Source: Artemisia argyi (lineage: Eukaryota; Streptophyta; Magnoliopsida; Asterales; Asteraceae). Taken from it: 64,000 nucleotides of DNA. The position numbers were made by a program, and so were the translations under genes. The notes beneath the pieces are model-generated. The model was not told where the DNA came from. It saw only the letters and a list, made by a program, of their open reading frames with translations, and made no database searches. Position 1 is the first letter of the stretch; each line of letters opens with the position of its first letter. Below are positions 1 to 11,054 of the stretch, one piece after another. The stretch is taken from assembly GCA_030686995.1 (NCBI GenBank), contig CM060704.1, positions 169,886,218-169,950,217 of the forward strand, in the 5' to 3' direction.

Positions 1-30
1 ATATATAAACACTAAAGCAATATCATTATT

Positions 31-606
31 CGATCATATCTCGGTATGCAGCGTACCTAGCATTGAAGAAAGGCCTTGACATCATCTGCGCGATCAACAG
101 TGCACTAATGAAGGCAAATTTGGACCCGAAACAACAAGTATTGATCCAATTTGATGACACTTCAGTCCTCAACACCATGTTACCTAGAGTTTTGTTGTTT
201 ACCAAACCGATTGCTGATGCACCAAAACCAGTTCTGATGACATCAAAAAGTATGCTGATGCAGTTAATGTGGTTATGAAATCGATCATTCAAGAGAGCAA
301 GATCTACTTTTCAACAGGATTGAGTTATTGATGAAATGCACACTGCGAATATCTCGATGTATGTTTCGGGATTCTCTACAGAAACGTTAAGTATGATGCT
401 TGATTTCTATAGAGATCCGTATACAGATCTTATTTCATTCATATCAGCAACCGGTATTGATGGTTTGATCACGGGGATAATCCAAAAACTGCAAGTGTTG
501 ATACGAATAGCACGTAGCCATTTGTATTCCTGCCTGATTATCTAGCTCAAGTTGAACCTGCGGTTTTGCCAACAGCATCAGCACCTATTCCTCCGCTTCA
601 GGTGTA
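31..606 (+). pseudogene. GDPDL 3'-exon fragment, copy 1
   Basis: Conceptual translation gives pieces typical of the C-terminal third of plant glycerophosphodiester phosphodiesterase-like proteins (GDPDL, SHV3/SVL family; GPI-anchored wall proteins): KKGLDIICAI and DPKQQVLIQFDD, then after a frameshift near 236 KKYADAVNVV and QESKIYFSTGL, then VIDEMHTANIS, DFYRDPYTDLISF and GIDG. The last stretch runs into a proline-rich tail (APIPPLQ). Frameshifts near 236 and 330 and a stop after about 475 break it. It is nearly identical to 40795-41411, which lacks the damage at 470-480. Family assignment is from memory of the family pattern; fairly sure. Confidence 0.65.
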
Positions 607-1159
607 TGAACTTGATAGTGTTCTAAGCAACTTAAATATCACATAATCCCTTTCACCCTTAACGACATTCATATTCATTTCAAATCATTGTGAGTATATT
701 TCATTAAACAATTATGCATAAACGAACAAACATAACAAATATGTTCAATTTTTATTTTTTAGTTAAATAATTACATCGAAACAAACATAAAATGAAAAAC
801 ATCAAGAAACTTGAATATAAAAACAAATTTTTGGACATGCAAGATTAAGGTGTATCATGGCAATCCCATAAGGGACTTATAAATACGTAGTATCTCGTAA
901 CTTTCACTTTTTATCTATGTGGGACAGGTTTTTGAAATATAAGCATCAAATCATACAATAATCAGAAACATAGAATCACAAGTAAAGAGATAACTTGTTT
1001 GATAAAATAAAACACCTTAAATTGTTTCTCATCCTTGGTGGTCGGTTGGTCGCAGTGGTGGTCCACTGGTTCTTTCACTCGATCACTTGCTATCTCTTTT
1101 GGATTTTCTCGTCGATGCGGTAACTTTAGACGTGAAGACTCATTGTCTTTTTATCCATC
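607..1159. repeat. Array spacer module
   Basis: Non-coding spacer that recurs through the window. It contains TATCTATGTGGGA (about 915), the phrase around AACACCTTAAATTG (about 1010) and a GGTCGGT stretch. Sister copies of the same module lie near 4770, 8770, 11110, 11540, 12590, 14340, 32800, 36650, 41690, 48540, 50310, 50740, 58740 and 60100. No gene is visible. Confidence 0.6.
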
Positions 1160-1415
1160 AGTTTTCGATCGTATCATACTTAGCATCGAAGAAAGGCCTT
1201 GTCATCATCTACACGATCAAAAGTGTACTAAAGAAAGTGAATTAATTTGAACCCGAAACAAGTTTTGATCCAATCCGGCCATAGAAATGTTTAAGTCCTA
1301 AACAACAAATTACCAGAGAGTTCTGTTGTTTACTAGACCGATTTGTGATGCTCCAAAACTGGTTATGGAAATACTGATGACATCAAGCAAGTACGCAGAT
1401 GTGGTAAATGTTGTT
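1160..1415 (+). pseudogene. GDPDL 3'-exon fragment, copy 2
   Basis: A shorter and more degraded copy of the same exon: KKGL-like start after AGCATCGAAGAAAGGCCTT, then nucleotide similarity to the DPKQQVLI and VNVV parts of the neighbouring copies, with several frameshifts and stops. It is the paralogue of 41950-42000 plus 48103-48330. It therefore preserves the uninterrupted site (TTGTC at 1199-1203) into which the Copia element at 41998 inserted. Confidence 0.6.
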
Positions 1416-2820
1416 AAGATTTGCAAGTGTTTTTTTATTTCTTATTCAAGATTCGATCATATCTTGAAATAGAGTGAAATACGCATTTTCAAATGAGCAA
1501 TTTCAATCTACTCACTATGACAATGTCTAAAATATCAAAACAAAGATCAATTAAAAACATCCAAACAAGATCACGTTGATCAGTTTAAAAATGTCTAAAA
1601 TATCAAAACAAATATATGTTAAAAATATCGAAATAAGTCACGCTCTACAATGTTTTTGTAGGACATAACTTACAGAGACAATTAGAAGGACACGCTTTGG
1701 AGAAGCACATATACCATGTTTTTCCTCTGCAAAAAATACCAGTCAATAACGAATTAATAAAAGGAAGAGTAAAGAATGTCATTTCTGAACTAATTTGGAA
1801 AAGGACTATTCTGCTAACAGCAAATTAAATCATGTAACTGAAATTGCTTTTGTGATTGTATATCTTTAAAAGTATACAGCATGGATGAAGATGCTTACTC
1901 CACTGATAGTCAACACGTCCAGATCAAACATGATTGAAAATAGGGGAAGTTTAGTTAGTTTCACATGTAAATAATTACCGGTTGATGAAATGAAACAAGA
2001 TTGTAATGAAACTGCAACTCATAAGCCCAAAACACTCCTTTTTTGTTATTGCAAGTTGATGATTTGCTGCAACTTAGTGTCGGCCAATAACTGTCCAAAC
2101 CTTTTTGTAGTGTCGAAATCTACATATTGGAACACAAATAATACATAATGAGATAATGTTACTCCTAGACAAAACAATCAAACAAGTTACTACAGATTCA
2201 AGCTTAGAAGCATAAAGTGAGACAATGAGACTAACAGTCTATTCAAGAGTGTGCTCAAGCTAAAGCCAAATGAAAACACAAGCTAATATAATCTCACTAA
2301 CAATCAAACAAGTTCAAATATACAGGCAAACAAGCTATCATAAACTAAAACACAATTAAACAGCATAACAACCTTTCCAAAATGTCAAATTACAAACAAT
2401 AAGATCAATAAACAAGCTAGATAGATGCTAGAAAAAACAGGCTGAAACTATAATTTAGGCTGGTGCAAGGCAATTTAATCCAGTCAAGTTAAGGATCCTC
2501 AAAAGCTATTAACAAAAATTATAAAAATTATGTAAAAATTACATTTTAAATCACAAGCTAGAAAATATTTAAAATCATAAGTTTCAAAGAAATTGGATGA
2601 AAACTGATGAAATGAAACATCTAAATCAAAAGTGAAGTGGAAAATATTTTGGTTTTTTGACTTTTATCTGTTTTGAAAGAGTTTGACTAATATGAGATTT
2701 GGATGATCCTAGATTACTGAGATTTTTATTAGAAGCTAAGATGAGAACTATTTAAGCTAACTTATCTACTATTGCACCTAAGTGTTTGCTTATGTAACCT
2801 AAAAACTAACCGTGAATGCG
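1416..2820. other. AT-rich non-coding stretch
   Basis: The first 260 bases are array spacer with two phrases of the TCTAAAATATCAAAACAA kind (about 1527 and 1590). The rest is AT-rich single-copy-looking DNA with no coding pattern and no repeat structure I can support. Confidence 0.4.

Positions 2821-2866
<46 letters not shown>
2821..2866. repeat. Poly-A tract (46 A)
   Basis: Uninterrupted run of A, read directly. The 700 bases after it hold no recognisable gene. Confidence 0.95.
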
Positions 2867-2869
<3 letters not shown>

Positions 2870-3606
2870 TGTACTCATGTCTGTTCTTTAGTACGTATTA
2901 ATATTGTTTTGTTGATTTTCTATTGTTATGATTTGGGTCATCCCATATATTTTTATGGCAAAATAGTCTTTTGGTAGATATAGTAGTTTTATGACTCATG
3001 TTAAGACGTGGTTTTAGCACGATAGCAAAATTTGTACACAACTGTGTTACTGAAAGAACTTTTAAGATAGTTTCATGTGGATAGATGGTCATTTAAGATC
3101 TTTCCATTAGGTAATCGTGGGTAACTGGTGCATTTGGGTTTACAATCGCTAAGATATATAGTTTTTAACAAAATATGAATGGATAGTCGCTGGGTCAAAG
3201 CACTTTATACCTGAACCGGGTAACACATTTTGACTGTTTTACACTTCACAAGTACGTGATGATTCATATAAACAATATAATGAACAGTTAAAACGCGCTT
3301 ACGGGCAAAGTCACACATATTGGGAAGTATACTTATATAACAAGATCCCAACTGAAGTCGTCTAATAAACGAGCTCCATACAAATTAAATAAAAAGCAAA
3401 TCACAAACATAAAATCGGTTAAAACTGATCATAATAACAGATAAAAATCAAACATGCACAAATAGTTTAAAAAAAACCCTTGCATTAATCAAACAAGTCA
3501 CACAAGACAATTACTAATACAATCCTAAACCAAAAGCCTTAAAAAAACATCAAAGCAAAAACATAAAACGCAAGACTAATAACATTCAATATTCCCAGAA
3601 ATTACG

Positions 3607-4230
3607 TTAATCTTCAACTAGAACCATTTGGCGGGCAGCAGCATCAACAACTCTGTCAAAACGATCGTCCTCAAAAACATCCTTAAATGGATGGACTTCA
3701 ACGCCATTGTGATCAAAAACAGTCAAACGATACTTATAATCACCGAGGTAACAAAGAACCATCTTTTGACCCTCAGCAATATTCTCCTTCGAGAATAATA
3801 ACTCCCAATCCTCACCATACCTGTACACCTTTCCGCTTATAACATGCCCATCAACATGATAGCTACCATGGCAAGTAACAACACTTATAGGATGACAAAC
3901 TCTGCTATTCAGATGCTTGAAAAAACCCTTAGAAAAAATCTGAAAAGCAAACGTACAAACATGTTTAAAAACAAGAAATAACCTGAAAAAAAAATTAAAA
4001 AACAAAAACAAATGAAACACAAAAGAATCAAACAAAATAACCTGGACACTCTTGCTATATATGAGGACGCGACAGTTACACACGAGTGAGCACGACCACG
4101 AAAATTATCACCAACATCTGTAGTCATTCCTTCCAAATTATAACCCGTAACTCTCAAATACTTATTACATACAGATCTAAAGTGTATATTCCAACCATCA
4201 ATAACACCTTTAGAAACTTTGTATAAATCC
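3607..4230 (-). pseudogene. Possible B3-type DNA-binding domain gene fragment
   Basis: On the minus strand a reading frame ends at 3607. Its last 95 residues look like the second half of a plant B3 (REM-like) domain: a YGEDWELLF stretch, then IAEGQKMVLCYLGD, then YRLTVFDHNGVEV, matching the family pattern W..F...NL..GD..VF.Y.G...F.V..FD..G.E. Upstream on the same strand (4230-4085) a second open stretch reads WDLYKV and GWNIHF and could be the preceding exon. The hydrophobic, Phe-rich stretch between them (about 4080-3920) is probably an intron read through. No complete gene model, start or promoter can be supported. It could also be an unrelated unknown protein. Confidence 0.35.
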
Positions 4231-4567
4231 CAGCTTTTTCCAAAGATTAAACAATATCTAGAGTTTAAACCTCATAGAAGGGATATGTTTGAGGGTAAAA
4301 TGAGTATTATCTAACTAGAGTAGAAATTGGTTTATATGGAAATATCAAAATTCGTTATGTTGTGACTCAAAACTGCATAGAAGGGATATGTTATGCAAAA
4401 AAATCAAAGTGAAAGATAATTTAAAAAAAACAAATAAATAAAATAAAATAAAATGAAATAAAAAAGTAATTTATTTATAATATTATAAAAAAACCTCGCA
4501 CGTGCGTGAGCATTATATCTGGTATGAAAAATAAAAAAAAACATACTTGCATACATATTAAAACAAA

Positions 4568-4570
<3 letters not shown>

Positions 4571-4619
<49 letters not shown>
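4571..4619. repeat. Poly-A tract (49 A)
   Basis: Uninterrupted run of A directly read. About 75 bases upstream lies a CGCACGTGCG palindrome (about 4497-4506) with no clear role. Confidence 0.95.
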
Positions 4620-4621
<2 letters not shown>

Positions 4622-4802
4622 ATACTTTTATTTAAATATTTACATCGAAACAAACAAAAAGTAAAAATGATCAAACAGGCAATCTTTACAAATAAGTTTT
4701 TGTAAAGGTTAGCTTATAGAGATCATTACATAGAAATCATACCTGCGAGTTATAAAGGTCTAATAACTTTTACTTTTTATCTATGTGGGATAAGTTAAGT
4801 GA

Positions 4803-5472
4803 CACCATAGCACGATCAATAGTGCACTAAAAAGGCGAATTTAAACCCAAAATAACAAGTTTTGATCCAATCCGATCACACATCAGTGTCAGCAAAGTTT
4901 AAGTCCTCTAACGAAGTTTTGTACATGAGAGTTTCGTTGTTTACCAAATTGATAAGTGATACGGAAAACTCAGTTACTGGTGACATCAAGAAGTATGTCG
5001 ATGCCATTAATGTAGTTAAGAAATTCATCGTTAAGGGAGTAAGATCTATTTTTCTAAAGGATTGATGAAAAAGTTATTGACGAAATGCATGCTGCAAATA
5101 TCTCAGTTTATGTTTCTGGATTCTCGATAAAGACCTTACGCATGTTGCTCGATTTTTAAAGTTATTCATATACACAACCTTTCCAATTCATTGCAGCCAG
5201 TATCGATGGTGTGATCACAGATAATCCAAAAACCGCAGGTGCATTTATGAGTAGTACAAAGTTAATCGGTTAGTATAACAATATACTTTACAAGTTTATA
5301 TCAAAAGCTCGATTTTGTTGAAACGAAATTCATGTACATTATTACTGATAATACATGTGTTGACCCGAACAGTAAGCCCTGTTCGTATTCCTACCAATCA
5401 GATCGGGTGATTACCATGCTCAAGTTGACCCTGCGGTTTTGCCACAAGCATCAACACCTATTACTTAAGGGT
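4803..5472 (+). pseudogene. GDPDL 3'-exon fragment, copy 3
   Basis: Degraded copy of the GDPDL C-terminal exons. Recognisable pieces are GDIKKYVDAINVVKKFIV (about 4980-5035), VIDEMHAANISVYVSGFS (about 5070-5125), IDGVITDNPKTAG (about 5200-5240) and, after an intron-like gap, VDPNSKPCSYS and VDPAVLPQASTP (about 5360-5460). A stop interrupts the VIDEMH region, and the DFYSDP region is deleted or mutated. The pieces keep the normal exon order, so this is a decayed gene segment rather than a processed copy. Confidence 0.65.
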
Positions 5473-5917
5473 CGAGTAATCAACCTTGGCTTATCAGTTT
5501 AGCAGTAGCCGCATCAAAACTACTTTTAAAGTGGTGTCTGGAATAGCTCATTAAAAGTTTAAAACCAATTGTCTGCTTATTGCTTTTTTATATGGTACAT
5601 AATGATTAAGGAGTTTTGTGAATGTTTAGGATTTCTTATTGGAGCTCCCTGTGTGATTATGTAAGAGTGAAATAACCAGTTTCAAATAAACAACTTAAAT
5701 CTGCTCATTTTTGAAACTTCCTAAAAAATTAAAACAAAACATAAATTAAAAACATCATATCCATACAAGTTCATGTTCAGTTTGAAAATGTCTAAAATAT
5801 TAAAACAAACATAAATTAAAAAGATCAAAACAAGTACACGCGCTACAAATAAGTTTTTGCAGCAGATACACTTTCCAACTTAATAAAAAAAAAAAAATCC
5901 CACTTAGGACTTATAAA
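5473..5917. repeat. Array spacer module
   Basis: Spacer shared with other units: the GTTTAGGATTTCTTATT phrase (about 5625) and a TCTAAAATATTAAAACAAAC phrase (about 5790). It ends at CACTTAGGACTTATAAA, where the next insertion begins. Confidence 0.5.
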
Positions 5918-6107
5918 CAGTGACGGAACCGGGGGGTGTCCCGGGGGTCTCGGGACACCCATTGATTTTTGTTGCGTAGTGTTAATTTTGTTAAAAAAAA
6001 AACCTCGATTTTTCTTAAATGCACCTGGTCCCTAAAACATGTGTTTGTAGTCTTGTTTAGCTTATTCTAAATGCACCTGGTCGTTTTGTGTCCTGGTTTC
6101 GTCCCTG
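5918..6107. mobile_element. Putative hAT-type MITE
   Basis: The left end reads CAGTGACGGAACC and the right end, reverse-complemented, CAGGGACGAAACC: 11 of 13 matching positions in a CAGNG terminus typical of hAT elements. It interrupts the array spacer phrase ACTTATAAA. The flanks (CTTATAAA and CGTTATAA) resemble each other but are not a clean 8-bp duplication. Inside, near the left end, is a perfect 10-bp stem, GGGTGTCCCG pairing with CGGGACACCC. No coding capacity. Confidence 0.5.
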
Positions 6108-6640
6108 CGTTATAAGTATTAAACTACTTTTTGTAAACCCCTGAGTTTCAGAATATTAATTTGGGTCTAATTGTAAATATCAGCTTAAGTTACTTGAAAC
6201 TACTCAATTTTGTTTTAAACATTAAAAAGCGTTATTTTAGCCATTAGATGTTATTTTCTCGAGTTACTTAAAGAACAGGGATACATTTTTTTTTTAAAGA
6301 ATTTCGACCAGCTTAAGGATTATTTTTGGTAAATTATTGACTTATATAAGGAATGAAAAACATTTATGCTATAAGTCATGAAGTGTTTTCAAAGTCATCA
6401 CTGTTAAAATGTTTTTGCTAAATAAAAAGTCATCTTTAAGTAGCCATACATACCAATGAAGAATGGAGACATGGGAGTCTAGCCGAACTAACATAGTGTA
6501 GTAGTGTAGTGATAAGTTTTAGCTCTAATATTACTTGTCGAAAGAGATCGGCGACGAGCGTGTAAGAGATCTTTTGGAGTTAGCATCTTTTAGATGACGA
6601 TACAAGCATATGGATGTCTTTCGTGTTACTTTAATTGTTC

Positions 6641-6641
<1 letters not shown>

Positions 6642-6682
<41 letters not shown>
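6642..6682. repeat. Poly-T tract (41 T)
   Basis: Uninterrupted run of T inside the probable solo Gypsy LTR. Confidence 0.95.
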
Positions 6683-6683
<1 letters not shown>

Positions 6684-7377
6684 TTCTTCGTATTCTCCGT
6701 TACTTTATAAATCCTTGTCATACTTTCGAAGTCGTTTTGGTATCCTTATGATGTGGTTCTTTTTATGTTTAAGCAAAAGCTGATTATTTTTGGATTCTGA
6801 TAATCTTTTGGCAATCTAGATTTTGAGAATAAGTGTGGAGCTTTATGAAAACATGATTCTTTGAGAAAAAATTTTGAAATATTCTTTATACAAGCGTTTT
6901 TGCTTTCTTTGACTTAGGACTCATATGCACGGTGAACATATTCTGGTTTCAGGTTAGTTTATATGTTCACTCGTGCAACCATAGAATCCTTTTTTGTAGA
7001 ATTAGGTTGAACAATAAGTATACTCAGTTAACTACCCGTGGAGGTACCCGGGGCATGTCATTATGGCGCCAATGGAATGACACTAACGTAAGGTGTGATG
7101 GCTCACAGCGTCTCCCCTTCTTCTTATTATGCTCGTGCGGAGAGCCTTTGGTTATATTGGGAGGTGTATGGGTGCACCCTAGTTTATTACTACGTCTCCC
7201 CTTCTTCTTATTATGTGATAAGATATATTTATGCGGTGGGTGATGTAGTGCCCATACACACCTTTTGATTTTGGGATGCACTTGGAGTTGTGATTCCACG
7301 TTTATCATTTTGATATGAGATAGATATGATTTTATTTTGGCACTATTTTGGATATTATGTTGGGCACTCGGTATAAA

Positions 7378-7497
7378 TGATACTTACACCACAAAAAATG
7401 ATATACACACCACAATATCACGTCATTAATATACATGGTATAACATGATATTGCATAAATTATGGTGTGTGCATCACTATTTGTGGTGTAAGTATCA
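7378..7497. mobile_element. Small fold-back MITE
   Basis: The 120-bp segment begins TGATACTTACACCACAAA and ends with its inverted copy TTTGTGGTGTAAGTATCA. The inverted repeat continues with mismatches for about 45 bases (ACACACC pairing with GGTGTGT). It has no coding capacity. No clean target duplication is visible, so the superfamily is not assigned. Confidence 0.55.
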
Positions 7498-7892
7498 ACA
7501 CCCTTTTCTTTTTGTTGTTCCGGCCTAATATTTCTTTTATTACTCTAGTGTTTGGAGGTGTGTTGATATGATGGATATGATTTATTTTTGGAAAATAAAA
7601 TGATCCATTTCGTGTTAATATGAATTCAAGAAAGTCTTTTTCGACCTCATCTCTTTTACATTTTCTTTACTCTTATGTATCGTGTTACTCGTTATTTGTT
7701 GTCAACATCCGCGCACTGAGCCTTTAGCTCAGCCGCGTTTCGTTTCTTCGCGGCAGGTATTCAAGTTGACCGGGGTGTGTGAAAAGAAACACTTGACTTA
7801 GAGACTTTGCAATTGGAGACCGCATACGGACTTAGAAAGATCTGGGCTATAAATGTGACCTCTAGTTCCAATATCGGGATTGGGGTGTTACG

Positions 7893-8136
7893 AAACTACT
7901 TATACAAGAATTATTGAATTATGACTTGTGTTAATTTGATTGTGAGATACAGTATATTTATATTGGATGAAAAATAAAAAATATACTTCTAAGAATACTA
8001 AAATGTACACCAAGGGTTGAGTAATCAATTTTGGCTAATTAGTTTAGCAGTAGCCGCAACAAACTAGTTAGAAGTTTTCTCTGCACCAAAAAAAAAAACA
8101 AAACAAAACAAAATAGTTTTGAAGTTTTTTCTGCAC

Positions 8137-8186
<50 letters not shown>

Positions 8187-8485
8187 AGTTTTGAAGTAGT
8201 GTGGGATTGCTTATTGCTTTATACTGTACATAAAAAGTTTTGCGAGTGTTTGGATTTCTTATTCGAGCTCCTAGCTAATTTGATTATTTTAGAGTTGAAT
8301 AAGCAGTTTTAAACAAGCAACTAATTGAATCTGCTCATTTCAAATCTAGTAAGGCATCGTTATTCAAGCTCCATATTCGTCTGTAATCATGACATAGCAC
8401 ATTATCCCTTTCAAAACACAATGCAAAACGCTCCTTAACGACATTCCTATTCATTTTAAATAATTGACACATGCTAAATAAAAAA

Positions 8486-8522
<37 letters not shown>

Positions 8523-8879
8523 ATACATAACAGAAAAAACAACCTTCGACCTTCATTTATTGAAATTTTAAGTTGTCTTTATATTTCAGTGAACAATTAT
8601 GGGAAAAAATCAACATATAAAAATGTTCTATTTTTAGTTAATTACCTTGAAACAAATATAAAATAAAAAACATCAAGAAACTCAACTTTACAAACAAGCT
8701 TTTGCAAAGATAGTTCCCTTATGTATCTATGCAATGGCACTTGGGACTTATAAATATCTCATAAGTTTACCTTTTTATCTATGTGGGACAAACTATTAGA
8801 TTATAAGCATCAACTCTTGTTATACAATACTAACCTGTTTGATAACATAGAACACCTTAAACTGTATGTTTCTCACCCT
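7893..8879. repeat. Array spacer with a homopolymer
   Basis: Spacer related to the other units (AAGTAGTGTGGGATTGCTTATTG about 8194, TATCTATGTGGGACAAACT about 8775). It includes a short tandem duplication around TTCTCTGCACC/TTTTCTGCACC (8065-8140), an A47 run (8138-8184) and a second A-rich run near 8490-8520. No gene seen. Confidence 0.5.
8138..8184. repeat. Poly-A tract (47 A)
   Basis: Uninterrupted run of A, directly read. Confidence 0.95.
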
Positions 8880-8904
8880 CCCCCCCCCCCCCCCCCCCCC
8901 CCCC
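8880..8904. repeat. Poly-C tract (25 C)
   Basis: Uninterrupted run of C at a place where sister spacers read CATCCTCxxTGGTCGGTCGG, so it has expanded within the spacer. Confidence 0.95.
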
Positions 8905-8926
8905 TCGGTCGGTCGCGGTAGTGGTC

Positions 8927-9203
8927 TGATATGAAACAAAATAGCTGAGCACGTGTCACCTTCTAACCACTTTTCCCGCCACTCATTCTTATTATAAATA
9001 CCCGTTTTCTCCCATTTGATAGATTAGACTTGTAAAGTAATTCTCTCTCATTTCCATCAACTTGTAACAGATTCATGCTCATAGCTTGATCAATAATACA
9101 TCAATGGAGTTATAAGGTTCCAATCTTGTTCTAGTCTTTGAGATTTCTCCTTTATCTCAAGTTCTTATACCATTTCACTTGTGAAATCTATAAGTTCATA
9201 TCA
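8927..9203. mobile_element. Solo LTR (277 bp)
   Basis: Begins TGATATGAA and ends TTCATATCA, a perfect 9-bp terminal inverted pair with TG...CA ends. It is flanked on both sides by TGGTC (8922-8926 and 9204-9208), a 5-bp target duplication. It contains TATAAATA (8993-9000). The spacer phrase GTGGTC-CACTAGTTC continues across it, as in sister copies. No primer site or coding sequence is attached, so it is a solo LTR of an unidentified family. Confidence 0.75.
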
Positions 9204-9284
9204 TGGTCCACTAGTTCTTTCAATCGATCACTTGCTAGTTGCTACCTCTTTTAATTTTTCTCATTGGTGCGGTAACTTTAGACG

Positions 9285-9480
9285 TGAATAGGGGTGTAAT
9301 CGAGCCAAGACAACTTGCGAGCAACTCGAGATCGATTCAAAAAATATTTACTCGATTTTAAATGAGTCGAGCTCGAGCTCGAGCTACTCGCGTAAGATTT
9401 CAACTCGAGTTCGAGTTTTAAGTTACTCTGCTCCTCCTGAAACTCGCGAGCCTTAAAGAGCTTTTCTATAATTACATATA
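9285..9480. repeat. GAGCTCGAGCT-rich repeat
   Basis: Starts near GGGGTGTAATCGAGCC and contains a run of palindromic GAGCTCGAGCTCGAGCT. This resembles the ends of a widespread plant repeat with GGGGTGTAAACGAGC termini. Neither boundary nor target duplication could be fixed. Confidence 0.3.
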
Positions 9481-9532
9481 TACCCTTTTACACATATATT
9501 TACTTTTCATTGTCCTTCATATAAAAAGAAAA

Positions 9533-9683
9533 GGGGCAATTCCATATATACCCAAAACAAAAACCATAATTCCATATTTCCCCAACACATGCTTTAAAAG
9601 CATTGTATTCATGCTTTGAAAACTTGTCATTTGGGTAAATATGGAATTATGAAGTTTCTTTTGGGTATATATGGAATTATCCC
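9533..9683. mobile_element. Mutator-type MITE (151 bp)
   Basis: The inverted ends read GGGGCAATTCCATATATACC and, from the right, GGGATAATTCCATATATACC; similarity continues for about 50 bp on each side. AAAAGAAAA flanks both ends (9524-9532 and 9684-9692), a perfect 9-bp duplication as expected for Mutator-type transposition. It has no coding capacity. Confidence 0.75.
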
Positions 9684-9714
9684 AAAAGAAAAAGTTAAAA
9701 ACCCGTTTGTGTTC

Positions 9715-9985
9715 CTACGAATCAATCCGGGTGATTTACCTAGCCCAAGTTGAACATGCGCTTTGACACCAGGATCAACACCTATTCCTCCACTTCAGTT
9801 GACAGATGTTGCAGATCCACCACTACCTCCAGTAAATGCAGGAGCACGCAAAGACTCCGAAAAGGGTGGTGGTGGTTCATCAGACTTTGGTCGTGCAGAA
9901 TCAACGTTAATTTGGTGGCAACAACGTTATTGTTGATCAGGTCGGTCTGTGTACTATTGTGGCAAATGTTTGGTTTGGGTTGAAA
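9715..9985 (+). pseudogene. GDPDL terminal exon, copy 4
   Basis: Last GDPDL exon only: FVFL-like start, then TPIPPLQ, TDVADPPLPPVNAGARKDSE, a glycine-rich stretch and a decayed hydrophobic tail (TLIWW, RYC). The proline-rich hinge followed by a hydrophobic tail is the GPI-attachment end of this family. Stops and frameshifts interrupt it near 9755 and 9935. Confidence 0.65.
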
Positions 9986-10418
9986 TGGGACTTGTAGTAA
10001 TGTATAAGCAGTATGAACTTGATAGTGTTGATTATCTTTCTAATATTTTGGTAGATAAATATAGTTTTATGTTACATTTCATGAATCATTTATGAGGTTT
10101 CGAGATAATCAGCTTCAATAGTTATGAATGATTATTTATGGGTAAGATAATCAATTTTTGCTTATCAGTTCACAAATAGCTGCAACAAATTAAAACTACT
10201 TTTTAAAGTGGTGTCTGGAATAGCTTATTAAAACCATTTATATGCTTATTGCTATTTTTTTCTTCTTTTTTATGGTATGTAAGAATTAAGGAGTTTTGCG
10301 AGTGTTTAGGATTTTAGTGAAATGAGCTCATTTTGGAAACAAACTTATATTAAAAACATCCGGACAAGTTCATGCACTACAAATAAATTTTTGTAACACA
10401 CGAAACTACTGTTGTTAA
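9986..10418. repeat. Array spacer
   Basis: Downstream spacer shared with 13740-14000, 18840-19310 and 39850-40060: the phrases AAATATAGTT, AGATAATCAGCTT and AAAGTGGTGTCTGG. No gene. Confidence 0.5.
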
Positions 10419-11054
10419 GAGCATGGGGAGTGGTAACTTGGATCGCCGTTAATTTCTAGGTAGCACGAAAATAACTTGGCAACTTGAGTTAGAACCATTT
10501 CTAGGCATGCTACGTTACTCCTGCGTTGTAACTTGAGTTGTTGTAGTAAATCAAGTTATAACTTGGCAACTTGAGTTACAACCATTTCCAGGGCCGTCTT
10601 TGAGGGTGTGCAAGGTGCGCGACCGCTCAGGGCCCCAAAACTTTTAAGGGCCTCAAAATTTGTCTCGTTAATAACTATATGCATGTGTACACATATTTTT
10701 CACGAAGAAAAAAAATATTTAGATAAGAAAATATATTAAATTAGTAATATGTTAAAACGTTTAGATAACTAATTTCATTATATCTTATAAACGGTAACAC
10801 TTTATATATGACATTCTTTCTCGAAAAGCCTCATTATGTAATTTCGTCCAAAGCCCTCAAAAATTTTATCAATTCATGGGACGGCCCTAACCATTTCCCA
10901 CCCGGTGCTATTTGGTGTAAGGCTGGTTTGCGTTATTTATTTATTTATTTAAGTGGGTCCTAAAAAGTGGTGTTATGATTTCTTCGTGTTTTTTGGTGTT
11001 GAGATTATGTGGCGCTGGATTATGTCATAACTCAAGTTACCAACTCCCATGCTC
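10419..11054. mobile_element. PIF/Harbinger-like MITE with a nested hAT
   Basis: Left end GAGCATGGGGAGTGGTAACTTG; the right end reverse-complemented is GAGCATGGGAGTTGGTAACTTG, 20 bp with few mismatches. TAA flanks both ends (10416-10418 and 11055-11057), the 3-bp duplication expected for Harbinger elements. Without the nested hAT at 10589-10889 the element is about 330 bp. No coding sequence. Confidence 0.65.
10589..10889. mobile_element. Non-autonomous hAT element
   Basis: Begins CAGGGCCGTC and ends GACGGCCCTA (one mismatch from a perfect inverted pair). ACCATTTC flanks it on both sides (10581-10588 and 10890-10897), an exact 8-bp hAT-type duplication. The subterminal GGGTGTGCAAGGTGCGCGACC is characteristic of a common plant hAT family. 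At 301 bp it has no coding capacity. It lies inside the Harbinger-like MITE, so it is the younger insertion. Confidence 0.8.

Larger units (their letters stand above)
6132..7892. mobile_element. Probable solo LTR, Gypsy chromovirus (Tekay-like)
   Basis: Starts TGTAAACCCC and ends GGGGTGTTACG, a degraded palindromic pair like the TGTAACACCCC...GGGGTGTTACA ends of Tekay/Del-type Gypsy LTRs. AAACTACTT lies on both sides (6121-6129 and 7893-7901), although two extra T separate the left copy from the LTR. There is no primer site or coding sequence next to either end, so a solo LTR is the simplest reading. A 120-bp MITE (7378-7497) and a T run (6642-6682) sit inside. Confidence 0.45.

Noticed and set aside
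4497..4506. CGCACGTGCG palindrome as a Helitron end
   Set aside because: No CTRR terminus, no matching TC end and no empty site.
6932..7308. 103-codon + strand and 94-codon minus strand frames near 7.1 kb
   Set aside because: They read through a short internal repeat (GTCTCCCCTTCTTCTTATTATG twice) in the probable Gypsy LTR; no protein family seen.
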